Source: Flavobacteriales bacterium (GTDB lineage Bacteria > Bacteroidota > Bacteroidia > Flavobacteriales_D > Crocinitomicaceae). From it: DNA of 64,000 nucleotides. Below the pieces are notes generated by a model. It was not told where the DNA came from. It saw nothing but the letters and a program-made list of their open reading frames with translations, and did not search any database. The translations under genes were made by a program, and so were the position numbers. Position 1 is the first letter of the stretch. Every line of letters starts with the position of its first letter. The stretch is taken from positions 1-64,000 of the forward strand of contig CANFRV010000013.1 in assembly GCA_947449575.1 (NCBI GenBank), read 5' to 3'. Below, one piece after another: positions 1 through 8,783 of this stretch.

Positions 1-130
1 ACTTTTCCTTGATGAAAAGTAAGCAAAAATCAAGGATCTTTCCAAGGATTTTTTTACTTCATTCTATTTCGTAAAACCGTACGTAAATACTTTCCTTCAC
101 GCTCTCTTTCGCTGAAAAAGCGAAACGCGA
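1..130. repeat. Hairpin-rich non-coding repeat-like sequence
   Basis: This AT-rich non-coding stretch lies downstream of the exonuclease III gene and carries nested inverted repeats. ACTTTTC (1-7) pairs with GAAAAGT (14-20), TCCTTGAT (6-13) pairs with ATCAAGGA (29-36), and TTTCGCT (107-113) pairs with AGCGAAA (119-125) around a GAAAA loop. No credible reading frame covers it. The look resembles short dispersed repeats between genes in Bacteroidota genomes, but only one copy is in the window, so repeat status is inference. The rest, up to 257, shows nothing I can name. Confidence 0.35.
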
Positions 131-257
131 TTACGGAAAAATTTACAACTAATTCTGTGGAAAGACCATTTCAACTTCACTTCGAAATAAATTTAATTAG
201 TGACTGATTTTTTTTGATATTTTACAATATTCTCCCCAACTTTTGGTATTGATCCGT

Positions 258-1016
258 TTATAATTCGATTCCCACTGGACAATGATCAGATCCATGAACA
301 TCATTTAAAATAAAAGCATTGTTTACCATTGGTAAATAAGATTCAGAAACTAGAAAATAGTCAATCCTCCAACCTACATTTTTCTCTCTAGCACCGCCGC
401 GATAACTCCACCAAGTGTATTTGACATCTTCCACATTTTTCTCTCTAAAAGAGTCTAATAAACCATTTGAAACATAGGTATCTATTCCATCGATTTCTTC
501 TTGCATGTAACCCGCAGATTTATTGTAATTTTGCTTTGGTCGCGCTAAATCTATTGGTTTATGAGCAACATTTAAATCTCCACACACAACGACAGGCTTC
601 ACTTTTTCTAGGTCCTTTACATAATTTAAAAAACAACTATCCCACGTTTTTCTATACTCTAATCGTAACAATTCGCTACCAGAATTGGGAACATAAACGG
701 TAATTAAATAAAATTCTAAATACTCCGCGCAAACGACTCTACCTTCAGTATCATGCTCCTCGATGCCGATATCATAGGTAACATTCAAAGGCTTGATTTT
801 TGATAAAATAGCTGTTCCTGAGTAGCCTTTTCTTGCCGCTTCATTCGCAAAAACATGATAATCATTTAATTCAGTCAACGCCTCCTTCACTTGATCAACA
901 GACGCCTTGGTTTCTTGTAAACAGATCACATCAGCATCCACGCGCTTCATATCTGAAATAAAATTCTTTTTAGTAATCGCCCGAATTCCATTCACATTGA
1001 AAGAAATAATTTTCAT
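258..1016 (-). CDS. xth: Exodeoxyribonuclease III
   Basis: This is an AP endonuclease and 3'-5' exonuclease of the ExoIII/APE1 family (endonuclease/exonuclease/phosphatase fold) that acts in base-excision repair. The 252-residue protein keeps the catalytic set by position: N7, E35, Y98 in VYVPNSG, D147 and N149 in CGDLNV, and the D244-H245 pair in GSDHCP. The ATG at 1016 is chosen because it begins the conserved MKIISFNVNG start; an upstream in-frame extension to 1061 adds a non-conserved leader. It is divergent from mutS2 across about 100 bases. Confidence 0.93.
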   Translation of the reverse strand: MKIISFNVNGIRAITKKNFISDMKRVDADVICLQETKASVDQVKEALTELNDYHVFANEAARKGYSGTAILSKIKPLNVTYDIGIEEHDTEGRVVCAEYLEFYLITVYVPNSGSELLRLEYRKTWDSCFLNYVKDLEKVKPVVVCGDLNVAHKPIDLARPKQNYNKSAGYMQEEIDGIDTYVSNGLLDSFREKNVEDVKYTWWSYRGGAREKNVGWRIDYFLVSESYLPMVNNAFILNDVHGSDHCPVGIEL

Positions 1017-1105
1017 TTTATAGATTTTAGTATTGAGCAATAAAATTAAGTATAATTTCAAAAGAGTAAACCAACAAAAGGTAGCGAATCACAAATAAAA
1101 TACAC

Positions 1106-1113
1106 TAATTTTG
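1106..1113 (+). promoter_or_regulatory. -7 promoter box of mutS2, possibly leaderless
   Basis: TAATTTTG matches the Bacteroidota -7 element TAnnTTTG. It ends only four bases before the mutS2 ATG at 1118, so transcription would start at or near the start codon. No clear -33 TTG was found at the usual spacing. Confidence 0.5.
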
Positions 1114-1117
1114 TTCA

Positions 1118-3247
1118 ATGAATTCATTTGATCAACAAACGGTAAAAGATTTAGAATTTTCAACCATACGAGAATGGCTTGTTGCCTATGCAATTGGAGA
1201 AACTACTTCTCAACGATTGATGAAATTAATTCCCTCAAATCGCTTTACGGACGTTAAATTAGAATTAGATAGAGTCAATGAATTCCTTTCTATTCGAACT
1301 GAAGGAGAAATATTTCCTGCCCTAGATTTTCAAGAATTATTAATCGAAATTAAATTATTACCCATAAAAAATGCAGTTCTATCTCAAGATGGATTTGCGA
1401 GATTAACAACGGCTTCACATATATGCAATTCCATCATTTTCTTTTTTGACAAGCGAGAGAAAGAGTATCCATTGCTTTCTGACCTTTTGAAAGATGCTTA
1501 TTATTCCACTGAAATAATTGATTCAATAGAAAAAGTTTTTGACAGAAGAGGATTAGTAAAAGATGATGCTTCGCCGTTCCTTTTTGAGATTAGACAACAA
1601 CTAAAAGTAGTTAAAAATCAACTAAATAAAAATTTTGATCGAGAACTTAAAAAGCATTTAAAAGAAAATGTTTTAGGTGACACAAAAGAAGCATTTGTAA
1701 ATGATCGTAGAGTACTTACGGTGTTATCAACACATAAGCGAAAAATTCCAGGCACAGTAGTAGGATCATCTAAAACAGGAAGTCTCACATTCATTGAACC
1801 ATTAGCAAATGTTGCTTTGAATAATGAATATGAATTATTATCTGATGATGAGAAAAAAGAAATATACCGAATTCTTCAAGTGCTTACTAGAGAAATCGCA
1901 CATTTATTGCCATTAATAGAAGCATATCAATCGATATTAACAGAATTTGATTTTATTAATGCCAAAACCAAATTGGCACTTGAATTAAATTGTTGTCTCC
2001 CAGCGATTGCCGATGACATGAAAATAGAATTGATTAATGTTGTTCATCCGATTCTTTGGAAAAACAATAAAGCGCTGGGAAAGAAAACACTTTCACAATA
2101 TTTATATCTTGATAAATCCTCTAGAATGTTAGTTATTTCTGGACCCAATGCAGGAGGAAAAAGTATCACTTTAAAAACAATAGGACTTTTACAACTCATG
2201 CTTCAAGCAGGACTTCTCGTACCAGTTGATCCAAATAGTAAAATGTGCTTCTTTCAACAAGTTCTTACCGATATAGGAGACAATCAATCAATTGAAAATG
2301 AATTAAGTACATATTCATATAGACTTAAACGAATGAAACATTTTCTTGAAGTTTCCAATCGCAAAACATTGTTATTATTAGATGAATTTGGCACTGGTTC
2401 TGATCCAGATTTAGGAGGAGCACTGGCAGAAGTTTTTTTTGAAAACCTATATAACAAGAAGAGTTTTGGCGTCATCACAACACATTACGCAAATATCAAA
2501 TTAAAAGCAGATCAATTAACCAATGCGATCAATGGATGTATGTTATTTGATACGGAAACATTAGAACCATTGTATAAATTTTCTTTAGGGCAGCCTGGTA
2601 GTTCTTTTACATTTGAGGTTGCACAAATAAATGGGATTCCTTTAGATTTAATCGAAGAAGCAAAAACAAGGCTTGATGTTAGGAAAGTTTCTATGGACAA
2701 ATTGCTTGGTGAATTACAAAAAGAAAAAACGTATCTCGAACGATTAAATAATGAGCATATTGCAGCTCAACAATTAGCCCAAAAAGCAAAGAATGAATAT
2801 TTAGAGAAAAAAGAACGTTTCGAAGAGAAATTAAAAACTCAGCAAGAAACAATTGAAGTCAACAATAAATATATAAATAGTGGTAAAAAATTAAAGCAAT
2901 TTATTGATCGGTTCCAGGCAAAAAATAAGAAGAAAGATGCTAATAAACCATTGCTCGATGAAATTGCAAAATATATTTCCCTAGAAAAAGGTAAAATTGA
3001 AGAAACAAAAAGAATTGAAAAATTAAAAACAGAAATTCATCTCAAAAAACCAATCTCAAAAAGAAAAAAGGAGATTATAGAACGAGATGAATTTGAAAGG
3101 ATTAAAATAAAAGTAGGATCCACCGTAAAATTAATTTCAACAAAACAAAGTGGCACAGTTGATGAAATTAATGGAGAATTGGTCACTGTCCTTTTTGGCT
3201 TCATGCGGATGAAAGTAGAGAAAGAAAAGTTAATGTGGGTGAAATAA
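1118..3247 (+). CDS. mutS2: MutS2-like ATPase without Smr domain
   Basis: This is a MutS-family ATPase of the MutS2 branch, which acts on recombination intermediates or stalled/collided ribosomes rather than in classical mismatch repair. The 709 residues contain a core/clamp region, Walker A GPNAGGKS (342-349), Walker B with D422-E423 in LLLLDEFGTGSD, a Lys/Glu-rich coiled coil around 525-620, and a small KOW-like C-terminal segment. Typical MutS2 is near 780 residues and ends in an Smr nuclease domain; here the protein stops before it. No Smr-like sequence follows in another frame, so this looks like a natural short form rather than a frameshift. Confidence 0.88.
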   Translation: MNSFDQQTVKDLEFSTIREWLVAYAIGETTSQRLMKLIPSNRFTDVKLELDRVNEFLSIRTEGEIFPALDFQELLIEIKLLPIKNAVLSQDGFARLTTASHICNSIIFFFDKREKEYPLLSDLLKDAYYSTEIIDSIEKVFDRRGLVKDDASPFLFEIRQQLKVVKNQLNKNFDRELKKHLKENVLGDTKEAFVNDRRVLTVLSTHKRKIPGTVVGSSKTGSLTFIEPLANVALNNEYELLSDDEKKEIYRILQVLTREIAHLLPLIEAYQSILTEFDFINAKTKLALELNCCLPAIADDMKIELINVVHPILWKNNKALGKKTLSQYLYLDKSSRMLVISGPNAGGKSITLKTIGLLQLMLQAGLLVPVDPNSKMCFFQQVLTDIGDNQSIENELSTYSYRLKRMKHFLEVSNRKTLLLLDEFGTGSDPDLGGALAEVFFENLYNKKSFGVITTHYANIKLKADQLTNAINGCMLFDTETLEPLYKFSLGQPGSSFTFEVAQINGIPLDLIEEAKTRLDVRKVSMDKLLGELQKEKTYLERLNNEHIAAQQLAQKAKNEYLEKKERFEEKLKTQQETIEVNNKYINSGKKLKQFIDRFQAKNKKKDANKPLLDEIAKYISLEKGKIEETKRIEKLKTEIHLKKPISKRKKEIIERDEFERIKIKVGSTVKLISTKQSGTVDEINGELVTVLFGFMRMKVEKEKLMWVK

Positions 3248-3352
3248 TTCATAATTCTTGAATAATTCACAGCCATTCAGTTACACTAATAAAAAAGTAT
3301 CACCCAATCCGAATAATTTACAAATCTATTTTAAATCAAATACTTAACTAAT

Positions 3353-3360
3353 TAACTTTG
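3353..3360 (+). promoter_or_regulatory. -7 promoter box for the beta-helix gene
   Basis: TAACTTTG fits TAnnTTTG and lies about 150 bases before the start codon at 3508. Two 12-bp palindromes follow immediately downstream (3365-3376 and 3406-3417). Confidence 0.45.
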
Positions 3361-3364
3361 TGCT

Positions 3365-3376
3365 AATTCATGAATT
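3365..3376. promoter_or_regulatory. 12-bp perfect palindrome, possible operator half of a pair
   Basis: AATTCATGAATT is a perfect palindrome starting five bases after a -7 box. A near-copy, GATTCATGAATC, lies 41 bases downstream, close to four helical turns. A dimeric repressor site is an inference. Confidence 0.35.
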
Positions 3377-3405
3377 CATACACTCCACATCACCAGGATT
3401 GTACA

Positions 3406-3417
3406 GATTCATGAATC
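3406..3417. promoter_or_regulatory. Second 12-bp palindrome, possible operator
   Basis: GATTCATGAATC is a perfect palindrome sharing the ten-base core ATTCATGAAT with the copy at 3365-3376. It sits in the predicted leader of the beta-helix surface protein gene. Confidence 0.35.
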
Positions 3418-3507
3418 CAACTTTCAAAATTTAAATTGCCAATCGCTTTCGATGTAATTTTACTTCATTCTTGCAAGAAAAAGTAAAATTGTAATACACG
3501 TAAAGCT

Positions 3508-6465
3508 ATGAAAAACAGCCAATCATTTCACAAAGTATTAGTAGCAATTATCGCTATCTTATTTTTCAATCATTCATTAAAAGCTACTACAATTTATACC
3601 GTTGGTGTTTCTGGAGCAAGCTATACAACCATAGCAGCCGCTTATTCAGCCTGCACAGCAGCAACAGATTATGTAATAGAACTTAAAAGTAATTATGCCT
3701 ATAGCACTGAAACATCATCTGGAACTAGCACAATAACACTAGGAACCCTTGCTAACAAAAGTGCAGTTAACACCGTGACCATTAGACCTCAAACAGGCGC
3801 TCTTTTTACATTCACCGGCAATAGTGCATCTATTTTCACATTGAATGGAGCAGATTGGTTAACAATTGATGGTAGAGCAGGTGGAGTTGGTTCAAGCGCC
3901 TTAACAATTATTAATACGAGCTCAGCAAGCGGAGCATATGTTTTTAGTTTTCAAGCAGACGCAACAAATAACACGCTTAAATACCTAACTATGCAAGGGT
4001 CTGGCACTTCAACAGGAGGAGTAATTGGCTTTGGTTCAGGAAGCACAATTGGAAATATAAATAATAAAATCAGCAACAACTCTATTACTAAATCAGCAAG
4101 CGGAACACCATCCTACGGGATATACTCCTATGGCACATCCGCAAGTATTAATAATAGCTCAATAACCGTTTCAAATAATAATTTTTACGATTTAGGACAA
4201 GGTGATTGGTGCGGGATTGTTTCGTATTCAGATAGTTGGACAGTTTCAGGAAATAGCTTTTACCAAAGTGCGAATATATCATTAACCACCACAAATTTAG
4301 ATATGATTTATGTTGGAGCAAATTGCGTAAGTGTTACAATCACTGATAATTACTTTGGAGGAAGATCATCCAATTGCGGGAGTACTGCTTTCACCATTAC
4401 AACAGGAGCATACCAATTGAACGCAATTGATTTTAATGCCATTACAGGAAGCGTAAGTATACTTAGAAATACGATTTCTAACATCACGGCAACTTCCACA
4501 GGGGCTAATTCAGTCGTTGGAATCTATACCTATGGAACTGCCGCATATACCATAGGATCACTTGGAAATGGCAATACAATTGGAAGTACAGCGACAAATG
4601 GCAGTATAACAATAAATGGATCTACTGGAAGCACCGCATTTTATGCCATACAACATTGGGGAACAAATATCTCTAACACAATATCCTACAATACCATTGC
4701 GGGCATTACACAAACACATACCACCGCAGGTACATTCCCCGCCTTTTATGGAATTACAGCAGGACTAAATACACAAGGAATCATCACAAACAATGTTATT
4801 GGATCTAGTTCGGGAGCGATTCAACTAACAGGAACAGGAATTGGAATCAATTATAAAGTAATCTCTTGGGTATCCAATAGTAATTCAACAATCAGCAATA
4901 ATACATTTCAAAACTTCACTATTAGTAATGCATCCGCTACCAATGACAATGCTATCATTTATGTATCAGGCTCCGGAACAAATACAATTTCAACAAATAG
5001 TATTGGAAGTACGACTGCAAATAACATGACTTTCAGTTTAATAGATAACGTAAATGCAATTCACTGTTATAGCAAAGGAAGCCCAGTAATTAGCGGAAAT
5101 ACAATACAACAGTTCAATCAAACAGGAACAGGAAGCACAGCAGGTATAACCGGTATAAATGTTGAACTTTTAAATGGTCTTTCCACTATTTCTTCCAATA
5201 CTATTAAAAATTGCACAACTTCAGGCACCGGAGCAAGTTCATTTTCAGGTATTTATTTGGAAAGCACTTCTTTGGTCGTTGGAAATAGTGTATCAGGAAA
5301 TACTATTTCAACGATTACAGCAACAAGCACTGGAGCAGGAACAATTGTAGGTATTTGGGCGTATGATGGTGGAGGAACCTTCCAGAAAAATAAAATTACA
5401 GGCATTACATTCAATTCAAGCAATACATCTGCTAATCTTTTTGGAATGACAATAGATGCCGCTGATAATTTAAATTTTTACAACAATGTTATTTTACTTA
5501 ATAACGGCTCAGGATCGGCGGTACTGAGAGGTATTTTAAACAGATCAGGTGCTGCTAAAACATATTCATTTTATCACAACACAGTAAAAATATTTGGAAC
5601 CGCAACAAGTGGTTCAAATAACTCAAATGCATTTACGGACATAAATTCAGCAGGAAGTACCATACAAGTTAAGAATAATATTTTTCAAAATACAAGATCA
5701 AACAGCGGTGGCACTGGAACACATATTTCTATTCGATTTGCAAGCAGCGCACCAACAATCAATTCAGATTATAATTATCTTGAAGCAAGCGGAAATGGTG
5801 GAAGTATTGGTGTGTGGAACGGCGCTAATTATGCCACATTTGCATCCTATCGTGCAGCTTCATCGAAGGAAGTAAATTCTAAAAGCACTTCAATTACGAT
5901 TTCATCATCAGGAGAAGTACCTGCGGGAAACACTTCCAATGTGAGCGGCACAGGAACTAACTTATTTGCAATCGTTACTGATGATTTTATTGGTTCAACA
6001 CGATCAACAACACCATGGATGGGAGCCTTTGAGAATGTGATCGTCCTACCTATCGAAATCATAAATTTTTCAGGTTCAAAAAACGGAAATTCGAACGAAT
6101 TAAAGTGGACAACACTTACAGAAATGAATAGTGCCTATTTTACTATTGAGAAGACGGTAGACGGTAAAAATTATGATAAAGTAGGAACCGTGGAAGGTGC
6201 TGGAAATTCGTTTATCAACAATGAATATTCAATGACAGATTTTCACGTTGAAAATTCAATTAATTATTATCGATTAAGTCAAACAGATTTTGAAGGGAAA
6301 TCGAAATATTCTGAATTAATCAGTATTGACAATCGATTAAAAAGCAATTCTAATCGAGAAATCCTATATAAAACAAATATTTTAGGTCAACTAGTAGATG
6401 AATATTATTCAGGATTGGTTGTACTTGTTTTTACAGACGGAAGCTCAATGAAGACCATGCAGTAA
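3508..6465 (+). CDS. Secreted right-handed beta-helix protein with T9SS-type C-terminus
   Basis: The predicted surface or secreted protein has 985 residues. An N-terminal signal peptide (about 1-26, hydrophobic VLVAIIAILFF, cut after LKA) is followed by roughly 780 residues rich in Asn, Ser, Thr and Gly with repeated ISNNTI/NTISG turns, as in parallel beta-helix domains. Near residue 850 an LPIEIINFSG segment begins a linker-type domain with LKWTT and NYYRLSQTDFEGKSKYSE, which in Bacteroidota precedes T9SS sorting domains. The last 40 residues (ILGQLVDEY..GLVVLVFTDG) look like a short sorting signal. Ligand or enzymatic activity cannot be read from the sequence. The neighbours are unrelated, so it probably has its own transcript. 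Confidence 0.75.
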   Translation: MKNSQSFHKVLVAIIAILFFNHSLKATTIYTVGVSGASYTTIAAAYSACTAATDYVIELKSNYAYSTETSSGTSTITLGTLANKSAVNTVTIRPQTGALFTFTGNSASIFTLNGADWLTIDGRAGGVGSSALTIINTSSASGAYVFSFQADATNNTLKYLTMQGSGTSTGGVIGFGSGSTIGNINNKISNNSITKSASGTPSYGIYSYGTSASINNSSITVSNNNFYDLGQGDWCGIVSYSDSWTVSGNSFYQSANISLTTTNLDMIYVGANCVSVTITDNYFGGRSSNCGSTAFTITTGAYQLNAIDFNAITGSVSILRNTISNITATSTGANSVVGIYTYGTAAYTIGSLGNGNTIGSTATNGSITINGSTGSTAFYAIQHWGTNISNTISYNTIAGITQTHTTAGTFPAFYGITAGLNTQGIITNNVIGSSSGAIQLTGTGIGINYKVISWVSNSNSTISNNTFQNFTISNASATNDNAIIYVSGSGTNTISTNSIGSTTANNMTFSLIDNVNAIHCYSKGSPVISGNTIQQFNQTGTGSTAGITGINVELLNGLSTISSNTIKNCTTSGTGASSFSGIYLESTSLVVGNSVSGNTISTITATSTGAGTIVGIWAYDGGGTFQKNKITGITFNSSNTSANLFGMTIDAADNLNFYNNVILLNNGSGSAVLRGILNRSGAAKTYSFYHNTVKIFGTATSGSNNSNAFTDINSAGSTIQVKNNIFQNTRSNSGGTGTHISIRFASSAPTINSDYNYLEASGNGGSIGVWNGANYATFASYRAASSKEVNSKSTSITISSSGEVPAGNTSNVSGTGTNLFAIVTDDFIGSTRSTTPWMGAFENVIVLPIEIINFSGSKNGNSNELKWTTLTEMNSAYFTIEKTVDGKNYDKVGTVEGAGNSFINNEYSMTDFHVENSINYYRLSQTDFEGKSKYSELISIDNRLKSNSNREILYKTNILGQLVDEYYSGLVVLVFTDGSSMKTMQ

Positions 6466-6476
6466 TATGCTACTCA

Positions 6477-7553
6477 TCACCTTTTTGCATGCCGATACAG
6501 AAAATAGGCAACAATTGAAAAAATTACATTTGGAATCCACACAGCAATATATGCAGGAAAACCGACATTCATTGCTGCTACATTTGTCACTTTCATTGTA
6601 AAAATATAGATAAATATTATGCCTAGACCTAGCGCAATATTGATACCAACCCCACCTCTTTTTCTTCGACTAGAAACCGAAACGCCAATAATTGTTAGGA
6701 CATACGTTGCAAAAGGCAAAGACGTTCGTTCATAAAAAATAATTTCATAATCTGGAATATTAGCCGATCCTTTTGCCTTTTCAGCTTTAATAAAATCCCT
6801 TAGCTCTGAATAGGTCATTGTTTCCGCAACATTTTCCCTTTGAGCGATATCCTCTATTTGAAAGTCAAATATGGTATCTTTTTCTTTGCCATTTCGAATA
6901 ATATCATTTGTATCCCCGACAATTCTTTCATAGTAATCATTCAACTTCCACTTATTTGTACCAGGAAGATTAACGGCAGTTCTGGCTTTTAAGAAGTAAA
7001 TTGATTTATTGAAATTATCAGTTTTCTCGAAAATAAAATCATTCACTATATTATCGTCTGAAACATAACTAGAAATACTTAAAGAACCATTTCCAGGGAA
7101 TTCTGCATTATAATTTTCAACATGAACACCTATTCTATAATATTTATTTTCAAAATCGATCATTACTTTATTCGATTTTGGCAAAACATAATGATTCAAG
7201 AGTAATGAAATTAACATTAATACAGTGGCTGCAATCATATAAGGTCTCAACATTCGACCAAAAGTAATTCCACTGTTTAAAATTGGGATAATTTCAGAAT
7301 CCTGCGCCATTTTTGCTGTAAACCAAATGACCGAAACAAAAATAATCAAGGAGGAAAACATGTTTCCATAATGAAGGAGAAACGTGAAATAATATTTTGT
7401 AATTACGTCATAAATAGGAGCTTTCTTTGCGATAAACTCACTTAATCTTTCAGACATATCAAACACCATTGAAAGTAACATTATGATTCCTAACATAAAA
7501 AAGAAAGTCGATAAAAACTTCTTAATAATATATTTATCTATTATTTTCAACAT
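6477..7553 (-). CDS. LptF/LptG family LPS export permease
   Basis: This is an inner-membrane permease of the YjgP/YjgQ (LptF/LptG) family, which with LptB extracts lipopolysaccharide from the inner membrane and passes it to the LptC-A-D bridge. The roughly 358-residue protein has the family layout: three N-terminal membrane helices (about 12-115), a periplasmic beta-rich domain in the middle, and three C-terminal helices (about 275-355) with a charged SSRRKRGG loop. The ATG at 7553 is preferred over a GTG at 7565. It starts 19 bases after the tgt stop, so the two are probably cotranscribed. Whether it is LptF or LptG cannot be decided here. Confidence 0.85.
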   Translation of the reverse strand: MLKIIDKYIIKKFLSTFFFMLGIIMLLSMVFDMSERLSEFIAKKAPIYDVITKYYFTFLLHYGNMFSSLIIFVSVIWFTAKMAQDSEIIPILNSGITFGRMLRPYMIAATVLMLISLLLNHYVLPKSNKVMIDFENKYYRIGVHVENYNAEFPGNGSLSISSYVSDDNIVNDFIFEKTDNFNKSIYFLKARTAVNLPGTNKWKLNDYYERIVGDTNDIIRNGKEKDTIFDFQIEDIAQRENVAETMTYSELRDFIKAEKAKGSANIPDYEIIFYERTSLPFATYVLTIIGVSVSSRRKRGGVGINIALGLGIIFIYIFTMKVTNVAAMNVGFPAYIAVWIPNVIFSIVAYFLYRHAKR

Positions 7554-7572
7554 GTTTTTTTGCACTCAAAAA

Positions 7573-8703
7573 TTACAATCTAGTCCCTAATTTAACAACC
7601 ATTTTTGTTTTCCATTCAGTAAAGGAACCATCTAATATTCTAACTCGCGCTTGTTTGACCAATTCGAGATAAAAAGCTAAATTATGTATTGTAGCAATTT
7701 GCATTCCTAAATATTCACTTGATTTAATTAAATGTCTTAAATATGCTTTGGAATAAAATTTATCAACATAAGAAGTACCATTTGGATCTAACATTGAAAA
7801 ATCATTTGCCCATTTTAAATTCTTAATATTTATTATTCCTTCGGAAGTAAATAACATCCCATGACGTGCATTTCTAGTCGGCATGACACAATCAAACATA
7901 TCAATTCCAAGTGCAATACATTCTAATAAATTAATAGGAGTACCTATTCCCATTAGATATCGAGCTTTATCTTTAGGTAAAATATCGCAAACTAGATCCG
8001 TCATTGCATACAATTCTTCGTCTGGCTCACCCACAGATAAACCACCAATTGCATTTCCAATCGCTCCAAAAGAAGATATCATTTCAGCAGATTGAGTTCT
8101 CAAGTCTTTATAGGTACTACCTTGCACAATCGGAAAAAGAGCTTGATTATGACCGTATTTAGGTTCCGTAACATCCATTTGATCGAAGCATCTTTTCAAC
8201 CATCTATGGGTCATATGCATAGACCGTTTTGCATAATTATACTCACAGGGATAAGGAGTACATTCATCAAAAGCCATAATGATATCAGCGCCAATTGAAC
8301 GTTGAATATCAATTGATTTTTCAGGAGTAAAAAAATGAATACTACCATCTATATGTGAACGAAACTTCACGCCATCTTCTGTAATTTTATTAGAACTCGA
8401 TAAAGAATACACTTGATATCCACCACTATCCGTTAAAATTGGACCTTCCCAACCGTTAAATTTATGTAAGCCACCAGCACCTTCAACCACATCCATTCCT
8501 GGTCGCATGTATAAATGATAGGTATTTCCTAAAATAATTTGTGCCTTAATATCCTCCTTTAGTTCGTGTTGATGAACTCCCTTCACTGTACCGGCAGTTC
8601 CCACAGGCATAAATATCGGAGTTTCAATCGTTCCGTGATCCGTATGTATGATTCCAGCACGCGCTTTTGACTTGGAATCGGTATGTAATAAATCGAAGTG
8701 CAT
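7573..8703 (-). CDS. tgt: tRNA-guanine transglycosylase lacking the zinc cysteines
   Basis: The enzyme exchanges guanine-34 for a queuine precursor in GUN-anticodon tRNAs. The 376-residue protein shows the TIM-barrel signatures: DSGGYQVYSL, MAFDECTPYP, GLSVGEPDEE and the nucleophile segment FDCVMPTRNARHG. The usual CxCxxC...H zinc site is altered. By alignment from memory to KxYSxAYLRHL, the three cysteines are replaced by G309, S311 and D314, while H340 remains. I recall the same change in Flavobacterium Tgt, so it is probably lineage-wide. It is followed closely by the permease gene. Confidence 0.92.
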   Translation of the reverse strand: MHFDLLHTDSKSKARAGIIHTDHGTIETPIFMPVGTAGTVKGVHQHELKEDIKAQIILGNTYHLYMRPGMDVVEGAGGLHKFNGWEGPILTDSGGYQVYSLSSSNKITEDGVKFRSHIDGSIHFFTPEKSIDIQRSIGADIIMAFDECTPYPCEYNYAKRSMHMTHRWLKRCFDQMDVTEPKYGHNQALFPIVQGSTYKDLRTQSAEMISSFGAIGNAIGGLSVGEPDEELYAMTDLVCDILPKDKARYLMGIGTPINLLECIALGIDMFDCVMPTRNARHGMLFTSEGIINIKNLKWANDFSMLDPNGTSYVDKFYSKAYLRHLIKSSEYLGMQIATIHNLAFYLELVKQARVRILDGSFTEWKTKMVVKLGTRL

Positions 8704-8727
8704 AAAATTGTTGAAAAATAATCGTCA

Positions 8728-8735
8728 CAAAGATA
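8728..8735 (-). promoter_or_regulatory. -7 promoter box of tgt
   Basis: On the minus strand this reads TATCTTTG, a perfect TAnnTTTG, 25 bases upstream of the tgt ATG. No -33 TTG is seen at normal spacing. Confidence 0.5.
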
Positions 8736-8783
8736 GTTGTATTTACGAAAGCACCCCATATTTGCACAAAGCTTTATACATAG

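Noticed and set aside
3248-3300. Frameshifted Smr domain after mutS2
   Set aside because: No Smr-like residues are readable in any frame beyond the stop, so a broken domain is not supported.
6340-6465. Truncated T9SS domain at the end of the beta-helix protein
   Set aside because: The last 40 residues form a coherent short sorting motif and the following bases show no continuing domain, so it was kept as a complete gene.
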